64,000 nt of DNA, taken from Actinomycetes bacterium. GTDB taxonomy: Bacteria; Actinomycetota; Acidimicrobiia; Acidimicrobiales; RAAP-2. The notes beneath the pieces are model-generated. The model was not told where the DNA came from, searched no databases, and saw only the letters and a list, made by a program, of their open reading frames with translations. Position numbers and translations under genes: made by a program. Below are positions 1-9,788 of the stretch, piece after piece (position 1 is the stretch's first letter; the number at the start of each line of letters is the position of its first letter). The stretch covers positions 1 through 64,000 of the forward strand of contig JAJYGN010000012.1 of NCBI GenBank assembly GCA_021790675.1. Reading direction: 5' to 3'.

Positions 1-125
1 TCACGTGTTACTCACCCGTTCGCCACTAAATCTTTCGGAGCAAGCTCCTTGGATTCCGTTCGACTTGCATGTATTAAGCACGCCGCCAGCGTTCATTCTG
101 AGCCAGAATCAAACTCTCCATCAAG
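1..125 (-). rRNA. rrs: 16S ribosomal RNA, 5' end (truncated by window edge)
   Basis: Reverse complement reads GAGAGTTTGATTCTGGCTCAGAATGAACGCTGGCGGCGTGCTTAATACATGCAAGTCGAACG, the universal 16S 5' region; exact 5' end approximate. Confidence 0.97.
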
Positions 126-305
126 ATTTTTCCGGAACCGAAATTCCTTAGAAATCAGAGAGCCGGATGGGTGACTCTAACCACCATCCGACAACAGCGA
201 GTTCCACGGGGTGGTCCTCGCTGCCTACTGCATACTTCTTTGACGAACGACGCGTCCGGTTAGGTCCGTTCCCGTCGCCCGTACTGGCTTTTGGCTCTCG
301 TTCTT

Positions 306-319
306 CCGTTTTCAAGGAG
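306..319 (-). promoter_or_regulatory. Candidate boxA-like antitermination element in rrn leader
   Basis: Reverse complement CTCCTTGAAAACGG lies in the 16S leader and resembles actinobacterial boxA (TTTGAGAACT-type). Confidence 0.35.
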
Positions 320-476
320 CGACAACACACACGACCGGAGTCGGAGGTGTGAAGTTACACCACCACAGGATCTCTCCCGTGGCCACACCAGGTTTCCCCG
401 GTGTGGGATGCCTACCTTATCAGCGCACGACAACCCGGTGCAAATTCGCCAGGGCCGTGTTGAGGGCAGGAAGACC

Positions 477-482
477 ACTATA
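477..482 (-). promoter_or_regulatory. Candidate extended -10 (TGCTATAGT) of rrn promoter
   Basis: Minus-strand CACTGCTATAGTGG about 350 nt upstream of 16S; no convincing -35 seen. Confidence 0.3.
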
Positions 483-539
483 GCAGTGGCGATCTGCTGC
501 GGTGATCATTTTACGACATCTTGTCGAATTTTTTGGGCT

Positions 540-3500
540 TCACTCTTCATCGGCAGCCGTGTCGACGAAGGCGCACAGCGTCCCGATCAGGCGCATCTCG
601 TCGATCGTGCGCGCTCGCGCGTTGAGCAACGTGTCGGTACACACGAGGTAGGCCAGACACCGCGCGCGGCTGACCGCCACGTTGAGTCGGTTGCGCGAGA
701 AGAGGAACTCCGGTCCGCGCGGCATATCCTCGTGCGAGGACGTGGTCATCGTGAAGAACACCACGGCCGCCTCGCGGCCCTGGAACTTGTCGACCGTCCC
801 CACCTGCACGGCGCCCAGCCCCGCTTCGTCCAACGCGCGCCGCAGCAGGCGCACCTGGTCGTTGTAGGGCGCGACGACCATGAAGTCCGCCCCCGCTAGC
901 TCGCGCGACTCGCCGTGCTGGTTGACCCAAGGGCTGCCCAGCAGCTCGCGGATCTTAGCGATGACGATGTGGGCCTCCTCGGGCGACTCCGTGGCGCACC
1001 CGACGTGCTCGGCGCGCAGCCAGCGCAGCCCGGTGCCGGCCACGGTCGTCTGCTGGGCGCAGCTGGCGTGACTGGTGAGCCGACCCTCGTAAATCTGCTG
1101 GGAGATGAAGCGGCACACGTCGGGGTGCATTCGACGCGACTCGCTGAGGAACACCCCCTGATTCGCGGGGATCGTCGGATGCTCGCCCAAAACGTGCTCG
1201 AGCACGCTCGCCCCCGAACCGCCGGGGTGTTCGGCCTGGGCCACTTGGGCCAGTTGGAGGGGATCTCCCAGCAGCACGAGGTTGCGCGCACCGTTGGCCG
1301 CGGCGATCGCGTCGGCGAGGGCGAGTTGGCCGGCCTCGTCAATGAGCAAGACGTCGACCGGAAAGGGTCGCACTCCTGGGCGCGACCACAGCCACGTCGT
1401 GCCGGCAACCAGGTTGTAGCCGGTGCCCTCGGCGTCGGCGGGCTTGGACGAATAGCGCACCCCTGCGAGCGGACTCGTCGGCCGTGACGAGGTAATGCGC
1501 AACCCCTTCAACAGGTCGAGTCGACCGCGCGTGGTCACGACCTCGTGCGCGGCGCTCAGCAGATTGTCGATTGCGGCGTGGCTCATTGCGGTGATTCCCA
1601 CGCGCTGACCCTGCTCGAGAAGGTGGGCGATGATGTGCGCGCCGCTGTAGGTCTTTCCCGTGCCGGGCGGACCCTGGATGGCGGCTACGCTCTCGTCGAG
1701 TCCACCCACCCAGGCGAGCGTTTCCTCGAGCGAGTCGCTGAACTCGCTCACCGGCGAGACGTCGCTACGAAAGCGCGGGCGGGCGCGCCGGAGCAGTTCG
1801 AGCGAGACTCGGCTCGGCGGATCGTCGTCGCGCGGATTAACGATCTGCTCGGCCAGGTGCACCAACACGCCAGGCTTATGTCCGGGGCTGACGTAGTCGT
1901 CGAGGGTGATCACTGAGGGCACTCCCCCGGCCTCAGCGTGGCGCTCGCGCCAGGTCATTGCGAGTTCGCGCTTGTTGTGGTCGACGGCGCTGAGATAGCC
2001 GTATCCCCGTTCGACACCTACGCCGGTATAAAGGAAACTCTCGCGCGCCTGAAACTTCTGGTCCACTAGCTGCTCGGGCCACGTGAAATGCGCGTAGGTC
2101 GTCGTGGTCGAGCCCCGGGTCACCTCCTTGACGCCTGTGAAGTGGAGGTTTGCGATGTAGTCGCGATCACCATAGAGGGTGGTGAAGTCAGACTGGGCGC
2201 GCACGAATTTCGGCGTCGTGTTGGCGACTCTCTCGCGCCGCCAGTAGTTCAAGAGATCGCCCAGGAGGTGCTCGGGGCTGTTCTCGCCACTGCGGTGCAG
2301 CGCCTCGACCAGCTGGTCGGTGTCCAGGTCGGGTTCGGGTACCTCGAGCTGGGCCTCGCGCCAAGCGAGATCCACCGGGCGCCGTTCGAGCAGCCAGCGG
2401 TGCAGCGCCCGTGTGGCTTCGACGTCTTGCTCGTTGTAGCTCGCGATGCTCGCGAGGATCACCGGGTCGGCGCTGTGCAGATAGTGCTCGTACTCGACCA
2501 CGGCTCCGGCGCCCTGCTCGATCTCGCCGCTACGCACGAACCCCGCGAGCTTTTCGAGTGACTTGAGCCCGTAGGACTCCGCCCCGACTCGTAGCGCGTT
2601 GCGCACCACCGCGTAGAGGTCGACGAAGAGCCCCGTGTCGACGAGGTGGCGAAGGAGCGACTCGCTCGCCGTCCCCTTAGTCAGGCGCTCCATTGCCGAA
2701 CGCTCAGTGTGGTTGTAGTGGTACACGTGATAGCCCGGGTGAGCCTCGCGGCGACGTGCGAAGAAGTCAGTCAACTCGGCGATCATCGCGTCCTGCTCGT
2801 CGAGGTCGTGCGCCCAGCGCCCGTCGTAGAACCACTCATCATCGCGCCCGTAGTACAGGCCCGCGAGGAAGAACAGGTCGTGGTCGGCGCGCCAGAAGGG
2901 GTGGCCCTCGAAATCGAAGTAAACGTCACCGTCGTCGGCGGCTGGCATCAGTTCGAAGCCGTGACCGTAGACCGGATCGTCCGTCGCTTCGACGATTTCG
3001 AAGGCGGGAATGGCCCCGTGGTCGCTACGCGTCGCCACTTGGAGGTGCGCCTGACGCTGGAGGCGGTGGAAGTTCTCCTCGTGGATCGCCACGACGGGCT
3101 CACGTCGCGTGGCCAGTTCGGCAATCGTCTCGACGCCTCCCTCTTCGAGGGCGGTGCGCTCGCCGGGACGGATGTTCGCGACGTAGACGAGCGAGTCCTC
3201 GGCGCGCCACTGCGCGTCACAGCGCGTGGCGAACTCGCAGATTTCGCAGTGCGAGCACGGCTGGGGCGACGTGTCGGACCCCGCTTCGCGCGAGAGCAGC
3301 TCGCGCAGCTGGCGCTGGAGCCGCCGCCAGTAGGGGCGGAACTGCTCGACCGCGAGCGTCTCGATCCCGCCCGAGCCCAGCCAGAGGTGCATATTGCGCG
3401 CACGCCGACCCGTCGCCGCCTCCAGTGCGTCGACGTAGAAGCAGAGCTGGAGCACGTGACCGGGCTTTCCCTCGAGTCGCGTGAGCTTCGCGTCGACCGG

Positions 3501-3881
3501 TTCGTAGATGGGCCCGTCCCCGTAGTCCATGCGCCAGACGAAGTCCGCGATGCCGCGGATGCCGTCGTGGATGAAGGGCATTTGATAGAGCACGTCGTGT
3601 CCGGCGTCGAGTGCTTCGGACACGCGGGCGACCCAAGCATCAAAGGCTTCGCCCGGATTGCGTCCGGGCACGTGGTAGACCTCGCGGCCCCGGTTGTCCA
3701 GGTCTGCCAGGCAGCTGCGCTCGTGTTCGGTGCCCTTGTCGATCAAGAGCTCGGCCAGCGAGCCCCGACCGGACGGTTCGAGGGTGAGAAGACCCGCGTC
3801 CACCTGGTTGGCGAGTGAGAGCGAGTGCGCGCACTCGAGCCACGCGCTGATCTTTGACGGGGTGAGCAATCGCTCGGCCAC
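540..3881 (-). CDS. TM0106-family RecB-like nuclease fused to DNA2/UPF1-like SF1 helicase
   Basis: Walker A GPPGTGKT, Walker B DEAGQ; N-terminal RecB-like domain with CSHCEICEFATRC cysteine cluster; likely GTG start at 3881 rather than ORF start 4055. Confidence 0.85.
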   Translation of the reverse strand: MAERLLTPSKISAWLECAHSLSLANQVDAGLLTLEPSGRGSLAELLIDKGTEHERSCLADLDNRGREVYHVPGRNPGEAFDAWVARVSEALDAGHDVLYQMPFIHDGIRGIADFVWRMDYGDGPIYEPVDAKLTRLEGKPGHVLQLCFYVDALEAATGRRARNMHLWLGSGGIETLAVEQFRPYWRRLQRQLRELLSREAGSDTSPQPCSHCEICEFATRCDAQWRAEDSLVYVANIRPGERTALEEGGVETIAELATRREPVVAIHEENFHRLQRQAHLQVATRSDHGAIPAFEIVEATDDPVYGHGFELMPAADDGDVYFDFEGHPFWRADHDLFFLAGLYYGRDDEWFYDGRWAHDLDEQDAMIAELTDFFARRREAHPGYHVYHYNHTERSAMERLTKGTASESLLRHLVDTGLFVDLYAVVRNALRVGAESYGLKSLEKLAGFVRSGEIEQGAGAVVEYEHYLHSADPVILASIASYNEQDVEATRALHRWLLERRPVDLAWREAQLEVPEPDLDTDQLVEALHRSGENSPEHLLGDLLNYWRRERVANTTPKFVRAQSDFTTLYGDRDYIANLHFTGVKEVTRGSTTTTYAHFTWPEQLVDQKFQARESFLYTGVGVERGYGYLSAVDHNKRELAMTWRERHAEAGGVPSVITLDDYVSPGHKPGVLVHLAEQIVNPRDDDPPSRVSLELLRRARPRFRSDVSPVSEFSDSLEETLAWVGGLDESVAAIQGPPGTGKTYSGAHIIAHLLEQGQRVGITAMSHAAIDNLLSAAHEVVTTRGRLDLLKGLRITSSRPTSPLAGVRYSSKPADAEGTGYNLVAGTTWLWSRPGVRPFPVDVLLIDEAGQLALADAIAAANGARNLVLLGDPLQLAQVAQAEHPGGSGASVLEHVLGEHPTIPANQGVFLSESRRMHPDVCRFISQQIYEGRLTSHASCAQQTTVAGTGLRWLRAEHVGCATESPEEAHIVIAKIRELLGSPWVNQHGESRELAGADFMVVAPYNDQVRLLRRALDEAGLGAVQVGTVDKFQGREAAVVFFTMTTSSHEDMPRGPEFLFSRNRLNVAVSRARCLAYLVCTDTLLNARARTIDEMRLIGTLCAFVDTAADEE

Positions 3882-3930
3882 GGGTCCTCCAGTTGTCGTC
3901 CCTAGTCTGGCCGAGCCCCGTGACGTGGGA

Positions 3931-5307
3931 CTAGGAAAGCACCCGCCGCTTCGCCGCGGCAAGACGCTTCTCGAGGCGGCGGCGCTGATCGACGAGTGCG
4001 GCGGGCCCGCTCGCCCCCGGCGACCGCCGAGCCGCGAGAGCGTGACCCGGCGCAAAGAGATCTGCGTAGCCGGCGAGATCGTCGCTCTCGGCGACGACGG
4101 TAGCCAGGCTCACCCCACGGCGCACCGCGTCGCCAACGGCGCGGCCCACCCGCTCGTGCGCGTTGCGAAAAGCGATTCCCTCCTCGACGAGGCGCTCAGC
4201 GATGTCAATCGCGACCAGGAGATCGTCGTTGGCCGCGGCCGCGGCCACGTCGCGGTGAAAGCTCATCGAACGGTACGCGCCGGCGAGCGCCACCAGCACG
4301 CGATCCACCTGGGCCAGGGAGTCAAAGAGCGGCTCCTTGTCCTCTTGGAGGTCGCGGTTGTACGTCAGGGGCAGGCCCTTGAGAGTGACGAGCAGGGCGG
4401 TGAGATTACCCACCAGTCGTCCCGCTTTACCCCGGGCGAGTTCGGCGACGTCGCTGTTCTTTTTCTGGGGCAGCATCGACGAGCCGGTCGTGAAGTCGTC
4501 TCCTAGTGACGCGAAGTTGAACTCCGCACTCGTCCACAGCACCAGCTCCTCACCCATGCGCGACAGGTGCACGCCGATGAGGGCCACGTCAAAGAGGGTC
4601 TCGGCGACGAAGTCCCGGTCGCTCACCGCGTCCATCGAGTTCGCGAACGCCTCGTCGAAGCCGAGTAGCGACGCGGTGACGGCCGGGTCGATCGCGAGCG
4701 AGGTACCCGCGATTGCCCCCGCACCCAGGGGCGACACGTTCATGCGCGCACGGTTGTCCAGCAGACGGTCCACGTCGCGCAGCAGTGACCAGGCGTGGGC
4801 GTAGAGGTGGTGCGCGAGGAGAACAGGCTGGGCGCGCTGGAGGTGCGTGTAGCCGGGTAGATAGGCGCCATCGTTACGAGCGGCCACCTCGACCAGGGCG
4901 TCGACGAGCTCGAGCACGCGCGCGCCCAGAGCTCCCAGCGCGTCGCGGGTAAAGAGACGAAGAGTCGTCGCCACCTGGTCGTTACGGCTGCGCGACGTGT
5001 GGATCTTCGCGCCCACGGGACCCGCGAGCTCCGTCGCGCGCCGCTCGATCGCCATGTGGACGTCCTCGTCGCCGGGCGCGGGGGTGAAGGTACCTTCGTC
5101 GAACTCGCGGCGCACCACTTCGAGCGTCTCAACCAGCAGAGCCGCCTCCTCGTCGCTCAGCAGTCCCGCGACGCGAAGTCCCTCGACGTGAGCCTGGGAA
5201 CCTCGGATGTCGTGGGCGTAGAGTGCTCGGTCGAATGAGAAGCTCTCTGAGAGGTCCCAGAGGGCCCGCGACATGGGCGAATCGAAACGCCCGCCCCAGA
5301 GCGTCAT
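3931..5307 (-). CDS. argH: Argininosuccinate lyase
   Basis: LWGGRFD N-terminus and GSSMLPQKKNSD signature. Confidence 0.97.
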   Translation of the reverse strand: MTLWGGRFDSPMSRALWDLSESFSFDRALYAHDIRGSQAHVEGLRVAGLLSDEEAALLVETLEVVRREFDEGTFTPAPGDEDVHMAIERRATELAGPVGAKIHTSRSRNDQVATTLRLFTRDALGALGARVLELVDALVEVAARNDGAYLPGYTHLQRAQPVLLAHHLYAHAWSLLRDVDRLLDNRARMNVSPLGAGAIAGTSLAIDPAVTASLLGFDEAFANSMDAVSDRDFVAETLFDVALIGVHLSRMGEELVLWTSAEFNFASLGDDFTTGSSMLPQKKNSDVAELARGKAGRLVGNLTALLVTLKGLPLTYNRDLQEDKEPLFDSLAQVDRVLVALAGAYRSMSFHRDVAAAAANDDLLVAIDIAERLVEEGIAFRNAHERVGRAVGDAVRRGVSLATVVAESDDLAGYADLFAPGHALAARRSPGASGPAALVDQRRRLEKRLAAAKRRVLS

Positions 5308-6524
5308 GGGGCGGGCGTGGCGTTCTTCGCGCCCTGGCGCGCCGCCCAGGTCTTCACGCCGAGGCCGTAGATCTTCACGAAACCCTCAGAGTCCGCGTGG
5401 TTGAAGCTGTCCTCGGCGTCGTAGGTGGCCAGGTCGTGGTCGTAGAGTGCGCTCGGCGAGCGCCGACCCACGACCCGCGCGAGTCCTGGCGCCTCGAAGC
5501 GAACGCGCACGTCGCCGGTGACGTGGCGCTGGGTCTCGAAGAAGAAGGCGTCGAGGGCCTCCTTGAGCGGCGAGAACCACATGCCGTCATAGACCAGTTC
5601 GGACCAGCGGATCTGCAGACGCGCCTTCTCGTGGTGGATCTCTCGTTCGAGGACCAGGTCCTCTAAGTCGGCGTGTGCGGTGATGAGAGCCAGCGCGGCG
5701 GGGCACTCGTAGACCTCGCGACTCTTGATCCCGACGCGGCGGTTTTCGACCATGTCGAGGCGACCGTATCCGGTGGGACCCACCCGGTCGGTCAGCTCCT
5801 TGATCAGACCCGCGAGAGACATCTCGACGCCGTCGAGCGCGACGGGCACACCCGCGCGAAACGAGATCGTCAGTTCCACGGGCTGGGTTGCCGTCACGCG
5901 CGTGAGCGTGTAGGGCTCTTCGGGCGGGGCGGCCCAGGGGTCCTCGATCTCGCCGCACTCGATGGCGCGGCCCCAGAGGTTCTCGTCGATCGAGTAGATC
6001 TTCTCCTTGGTGGCCTTGATCGGGATGTCCCACTTGGCCGCGTAGTCGACCGAGTCGGCACGCGTCATACCCCACAGTCGCGCCGGCGCGAGGACCTCGA
6101 GGTCGGGCGCCAGGGCGTGGGTCCCCACCTCGAAGCGCACCTGGTCGTTGCCCTTGCCCGTCGAGCCGTGCGCGACCGCGTCGGCGCCGAACTTTCGGGC
6201 CTGGTCCACCAGGTGGCGCACGATCACCGGGCGCGAGAGCGCCGAGACCAGCGGGTACTTGCCCTCGTAGAGGGCGTTGGCGGCGATCGCCGGAGCGCAA
6301 AACTGCGCCGCCATCTCCTCGCGCGCGTCAACGACGACGAAGTCGAGCGCGCCTGCGGCCAGGGCCCGCGCGCGGATGTCATCGAAACTCTCGGAGTAGT
6401 CGGGATCCTGTCCCACGTCAACGAGCACGCAGACGACTTCGACGTTCCACTCCTCGATCATCCAACGGACCGCCACCGACGTGTCGAGTCCTCCGCTGTA
6501 GGCGAGTACCACGCGCTTGGCCAT
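5304..6524 (-). CDS. argG: Argininosuccinate synthase
   Basis: MAKRVVLAYSGGLDTSVAVRW; start at 6524. Confidence 0.97.
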   Translation of the reverse strand: MAKRVVLAYSGGLDTSVAVRWMIEEWNVEVVCVLVDVGQDPDYSESFDDIRARALAAGALDFVVVDAREEMAAQFCAPAIAANALYEGKYPLVSALSRPVIVRHLVDQARKFGADAVAHGSTGKGNDQVRFEVGTHALAPDLEVLAPARLWGMTRADSVDYAAKWDIPIKATKEKIYSIDENLWGRAIECGEIEDPWAAPPEEPYTLTRVTATQPVELTISFRAGVPVALDGVEMSLAGLIKELTDRVGPTGYGRLDMVENRRVGIKSREVYECPAALALITAHADLEDLVLEREIHHEKARLQIRWSELVYDGMWFSPLKEALDAFFFETQRHVTGDVRVRFEAPGLARVVGRRSPSALYDHDLATYDAEDSFNHADSEGFVKIYGLGVKTWAARQGAKNATPAP

Positions 6525-6525
6525 C

Positions 6526-7017
6526 TCAGATCCCCTTTGACGAACCGTTGGTGGCGTCGACGCCGGCCAACTGGCGGAACTCTTCCGCAAGGCGATCGCC
6601 CCCGTACTCTTCGCGAGCGATCACCAAGATTGTGTCATCCCCCGCCACCGAGCCGACTACGCCGCTCAACGCGCTGCGATCGAGCGCCGAGGCGACCACG
6701 TGCGCGCAGCCCGGCGGAGTGCGCACCACGACCAGGTTCCCGGAGTTCTCCACCGAGACCACCCACTCACCCATCATGCGCCGCAGATGATCGATGGGAG
6801 CCGAGCTGATCTTGGGCGTCGCGGCGACGACGATGCGCCGAGAGCCGTGCTCGTCGCGCATCTTGATGGTGCCGAGCTCTTGGAGGTCGCGCGTCACCGT
6901 GGCCTGGGTCGCGGGGATCCCTTCGGACTGCAGGCGCGCGACGATCTGAGCCGCGGTGGAGATCACCTCGCGCTCGATCAGCTCGCTGATACGGTGTTGG
7001 CGTTGGGCCTTGGTCAT
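6526..7017 (-). CDS. argR: Arginine repressor ArgR
   Basis: MTKAQRQHRISELIEREVISTAAQIVARLQSEG...QATVTRDLQELG; start at 7017. Confidence 0.95.
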   Translation of the reverse strand: MTKAQRQHRISELIEREVISTAAQIVARLQSEGIPATQATVTRDLQELGTIKMRDEHGSRRIVVAATPKISSAPIDHLRRMMGEWVVSVENSGNLVVVRTPPGCAHVVASALDRSALSGVVGSVAGDDTILVIAREEYGGDRLAEEFRQLAGVDATNGSSKGI

Positions 7018-7928
7018 CTCGGTTCCTCCTTGATCCAGCGCAACGCGCCACGCATCGCCGAGCGGCGGTGAAAGACTTGGCGCCAGACGACCGACTGCGG
7101 CCCGTCGAGCACCTCGTCGGTGATCTCGTCGCCGCGGTGCGCGGGCAAACAGTGCAAGACCACCGCCCCGGGCGAGGCCGCGGCGAGCAGGGAGTCGTCG
7201 ACGCGAAACGCGTCGAGGTCGATGCGACGCCGCTGGCTCTCGGCCTCGAGTCCCATCGAGACCCACACGTCGGTGTAGACGACGTCGGCGCCCTTGACCG
7301 CGTCGTGGGCCGAATCGGTCAACGTGAGCGAGCCGCCCACGGCCCGTGGGTCCTCGATTCCCCCCTCGCCGAGTTGGTACTCTCCCGGCGCGCCCAAGGT
7401 GACGTTGGCACCCACGTTCAGCAGTGCCACCGCCAGGGAGCGCGCGACGTTCGTCACGTCACCGACGTAGGCGACATTCACGCCGGCTAGTGCGCGCACG
7501 TCGCCACCGGACAGGTAGTCGGCCATCGTGAGAAGGTCAGCCACCGCCTGGGTGGGGTGGGCGACGTCGCTCATCAGATTCACCAGCGCCATCGAGTCGT
7601 TGGTTGCGCGACGGATCCGCTCCAGCGCGCCGTGGCGGCGCACACGTAGCCCCGCCACGGTGAACATCTGGGCCAGTGTGCGTCCGACGTCCTCGGCGCT
7701 CTCGCGAGTGTCGATGCCGATTTCATCGTCGCCGAAGAAAGTGGCGTTGCCGCCTAGGTCGTGCACCGCGGTCGAGGCCGCAGCGCGGGTGCGAAGGCTT
7801 GGGCGCTCGAAGACCAGGGCCACCTCGTCGTGGGTGAGCACAGCCGGCCCCTCGCTCCTTGCGAGTTCGCAGACCTGCAGTAGACCATCGACACCGAGGG
7901 CGTCAATGGTGAGAAAGTGTCGCGTCAC
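7014..7928 (-). CDS. argF: Ornithine carbamoyltransferase
   Basis: FERPSLRTR carbamoyl-phosphate motif, HCLPAHRGDEI C-terminal motif. Confidence 0.96.
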   Translation of the reverse strand: MTRHFLTIDALGVDGLLQVCELARSEGPAVLTHDEVALVFERPSLRTRAAASTAVHDLGGNATFFGDDEIGIDTRESAEDVGRTLAQMFTVAGLRVRRHGALERIRRATNDSMALVNLMSDVAHPTQAVADLLTMADYLSGGDVRALAGVNVAYVGDVTNVARSLAVALLNVGANVTLGAPGEYQLGEGGIEDPRAVGGSLTLTDSAHDAVKGADVVYTDVWVSMGLEAESQRRRIDLDAFRVDDSLLAAASPGAVVLHCLPAHRGDEITDEVLDGPQSVVWRQVFHRRSAMRGALRWIKEEPR

Positions 7929-8713
7929 TGGGTCACCTCCGTGGTCGGGATTTCAGCGCGCAGCGCTCCAGCGAGCGCGTGGGGCCTGGCTCCGTTGGCT
8001 AGGGTCACGACGCGCGCACCACCGTCCAATGCCGCGAGCGCGGCCTGGGCCTTGGGACGCATCCCGTCGCGGGCGGCGCCGGAGTCGACGAGCGCGTGCA
8101 ACTGCTCGTACGTTAGCGACGCCAGCGCGCTCGACGCATCAGCAGCGTCGGCGCGAATCTGGTCGACGTCGCTCAAGAGCACGAGGCGATCGGCGTCGAG
8201 CGCGCGCGCGAGCGCGCCCGCGGCGGAGTCGGCGTTGCAATTAAGCAGGTCGCCTGCCTCGTCAAGGGCGACGGAGGAGACCACGGGCACGAGACCCGCG
8301 GCGAGCAGGGCCGCGACCGACTCGACGTGCACCGAGGGCGCGCCGGCGGCGCGGCCCCACGGCTCTCCCAGGGAACTCGCGCGAAACAGCGACGCGTCGG
8401 CGCCGTTGAGGCCCACTGTCGCAAGGCCCGCCTGGTTGAAGGCGGCCACGATGCGAAGGTTCACCTCGGCCAGTGCCATGGCCACGACGCGCATCGTGGC
8501 GTCATCGGTCACGCGCAGCCCGTCGACGAAACGACTCTCAAGGCCCACGCGAGCGAGCAAGTCAGCGATTTGGGGTCCCCCGCCGTGGACGAGCACCACA
8601 CGCTCACCGGCGTCGTGGAGCCCTCTCACGTCGAGCGCCAGATCGACCAGGACTGTGCTGGAAGCGCGAAGGTCATCGAGGGCGTGCCCGCCTATCTTGA
8701 CGACAATGGTCAC
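7925..8713 (-). CDS. argB: Acetylglutamate kinase
   Basis: VVKIGGHALDD, VHGGGPQI, amino-acid kinase fold. Confidence 0.94.
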   Translation of the reverse strand: MTIVVKIGGHALDDLRASSTVLVDLALDVRGLHDAGERVVLVHGGGPQIADLLARVGLESRFVDGLRVTDDATMRVVAMALAEVNLRIVAAFNQAGLATVGLNGADASLFRASSLGEPWGRAAGAPSVHVESVAALLAAGLVPVVSSVALDEAGDLLNCNADSAAGALARALDADRLVLLSDVDQIRADAADASSALASLTYEQLHALVDSGAARDGMRPKAQAALAALDGGARVVTLANGARPHALAGALRAEIPTTEVTQ

Positions 8714-9723
8714 GGCGTCACCCCGGCACGCGGCAGGCCGCGCGTCTCGTCGAGGCCCGCGGTCACGTTGAATGCCTGCACGGCCTGGCCAGCGGCGCCC
8801 TTAACCAGATTGTCGATCGAACTCATCGCAATCAACCAACCGGTGCGCTCGTCTACCCGCGCGCTGACAAAGCACAGGTTCGAGCCCACGGGATCCTTGA
8901 GAGTCGGCGGGGCCTCTGTCACGACCACGAAGGGCTCGTCACGATAGGCGCTTGCAAGCACCTCGAGGGGGTCGAAACTCGAGAGGCCGATGCGCGCACG
9001 GGCGTAGGCGGTGACGAGCATTCCCCGGCTCGCCGGCACGAGGTGGGGCGTGAAGAGCAACTGGGCACCGAGCTCTTGTTCCATCTCGGGGGTGTGACGG
9101 TGGGTTGAGAGGCTGTACGCCTCCGCGTTGGCGGCGAGGCGCGGATAGTGCAGACGCTCACTCGGCGATCGCCCGGCACCCGAGGCTCCGCTCAGGGCGT
9201 TCACCACGATGCCCTCGCGCTCGATCAGCTCGGCGTCGAGAAACGGTCCGAGCGCGAGCGAGGTCGCGGTCGGATAGCAGCCCGGCACCGCGACGAGCTG
9301 CGCGCCGGCCAGTTCGTGACGATGGCGCTCGACCAGACCGTACACGGCGCGATCGAGCAGTTCGGGAGAGTGGTGCGCTGACTGGTACCACGTCGCGTAG
9401 GCCGCGGGATCCTTCAGCCGGTAGTCCGCGCCAAGGTCGATGACGCGCACTCCCCTCGCGATCAGGTCGGGTACCCAGTTCTGGCTCTGTCCGTGGGGCA
9501 GGGCGAGAAAGACTGCCTCCACGTCGGCGTCCTCGAGGGCTCTCGTGGGCGCGAAGCGCTCGTTCCCGTAGAGCGCGGCCAGCGCCGGGGCGTGCACGCC
9601 AATGAGCGTGCCGGCGGCGCTCTCACCCGTGGCCACCACGACCTCGAGGTCCGGGTGCGTCGCGGCCAGTCGCATCAGCTCCTGGCCCGCGTATCCCGAG
9701 GCTCCGACGATCGCGACTTTCAT
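8710..9723 (-). CDS. argC: N-acetyl-gamma-glutamyl-phosphate reductase
   Basis: VAIVGASGYAGQELMRL, VPGCYPTA active site. Confidence 0.96.
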   Translation of the reverse strand: MKVAIVGASGYAGQELMRLAATHPDLEVVVATGESAAGTLIGVHAPALAALYGNERFAPTRALEDADVEAVFLALPHGQSQNWVPDLIARGVRVIDLGADYRLKDPAAYATWYQSAHHSPELLDRAVYGLVERHRHELAGAQLVAVPGCYPTATSLALGPFLDAELIEREGIVVNALSGASGAGRSPSERLHYPRLAANAEAYSLSTHRHTPEMEQELGAQLLFTPHLVPASRGMLVTAYARARIGLSSFDPLEVLASAYRDEPFVVVTEAPPTLKDPVGSNLCFVSARVDERTGWLIAMSSIDNLVKGAAGQAVQAFNVTAGLDETRGLPRAGVTP

Positions 9724-9724
9724 A

Positions 9725-9761
9725 GTGACATTTTATGCACAAACAACGATAAAAGTGCAAC
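9725..9761. promoter_or_regulatory. Candidate ArgR operator (ARG-box-like) upstream of argC
   Basis: AT-rich TGCAC-N14-GTGCA inverted repeat plus GTGCATAAAATGTCAC immediately 5' of the argC ATG. Confidence 0.35.
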
Positions 9762-9788
9762 TATCGGGTCCCCGGCTAGTCTGGTCGC

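Noticed and set aside
2693-3484. Arg/Pro-rich plus-strand ORF
   Set aside because: Alternative-frame artefact of GC-rich codons inside the nuclease/helicase gene.
2646-3818. 390-aa plus-strand ORF
   Set aside because: Antisense to the RecB-like nuclease domain; low-complexity V/E/R-rich mirror translation.
5673-6809. 378-aa plus-strand ORF
   Set aside because: Antisense to argG and argR; no coding signature.
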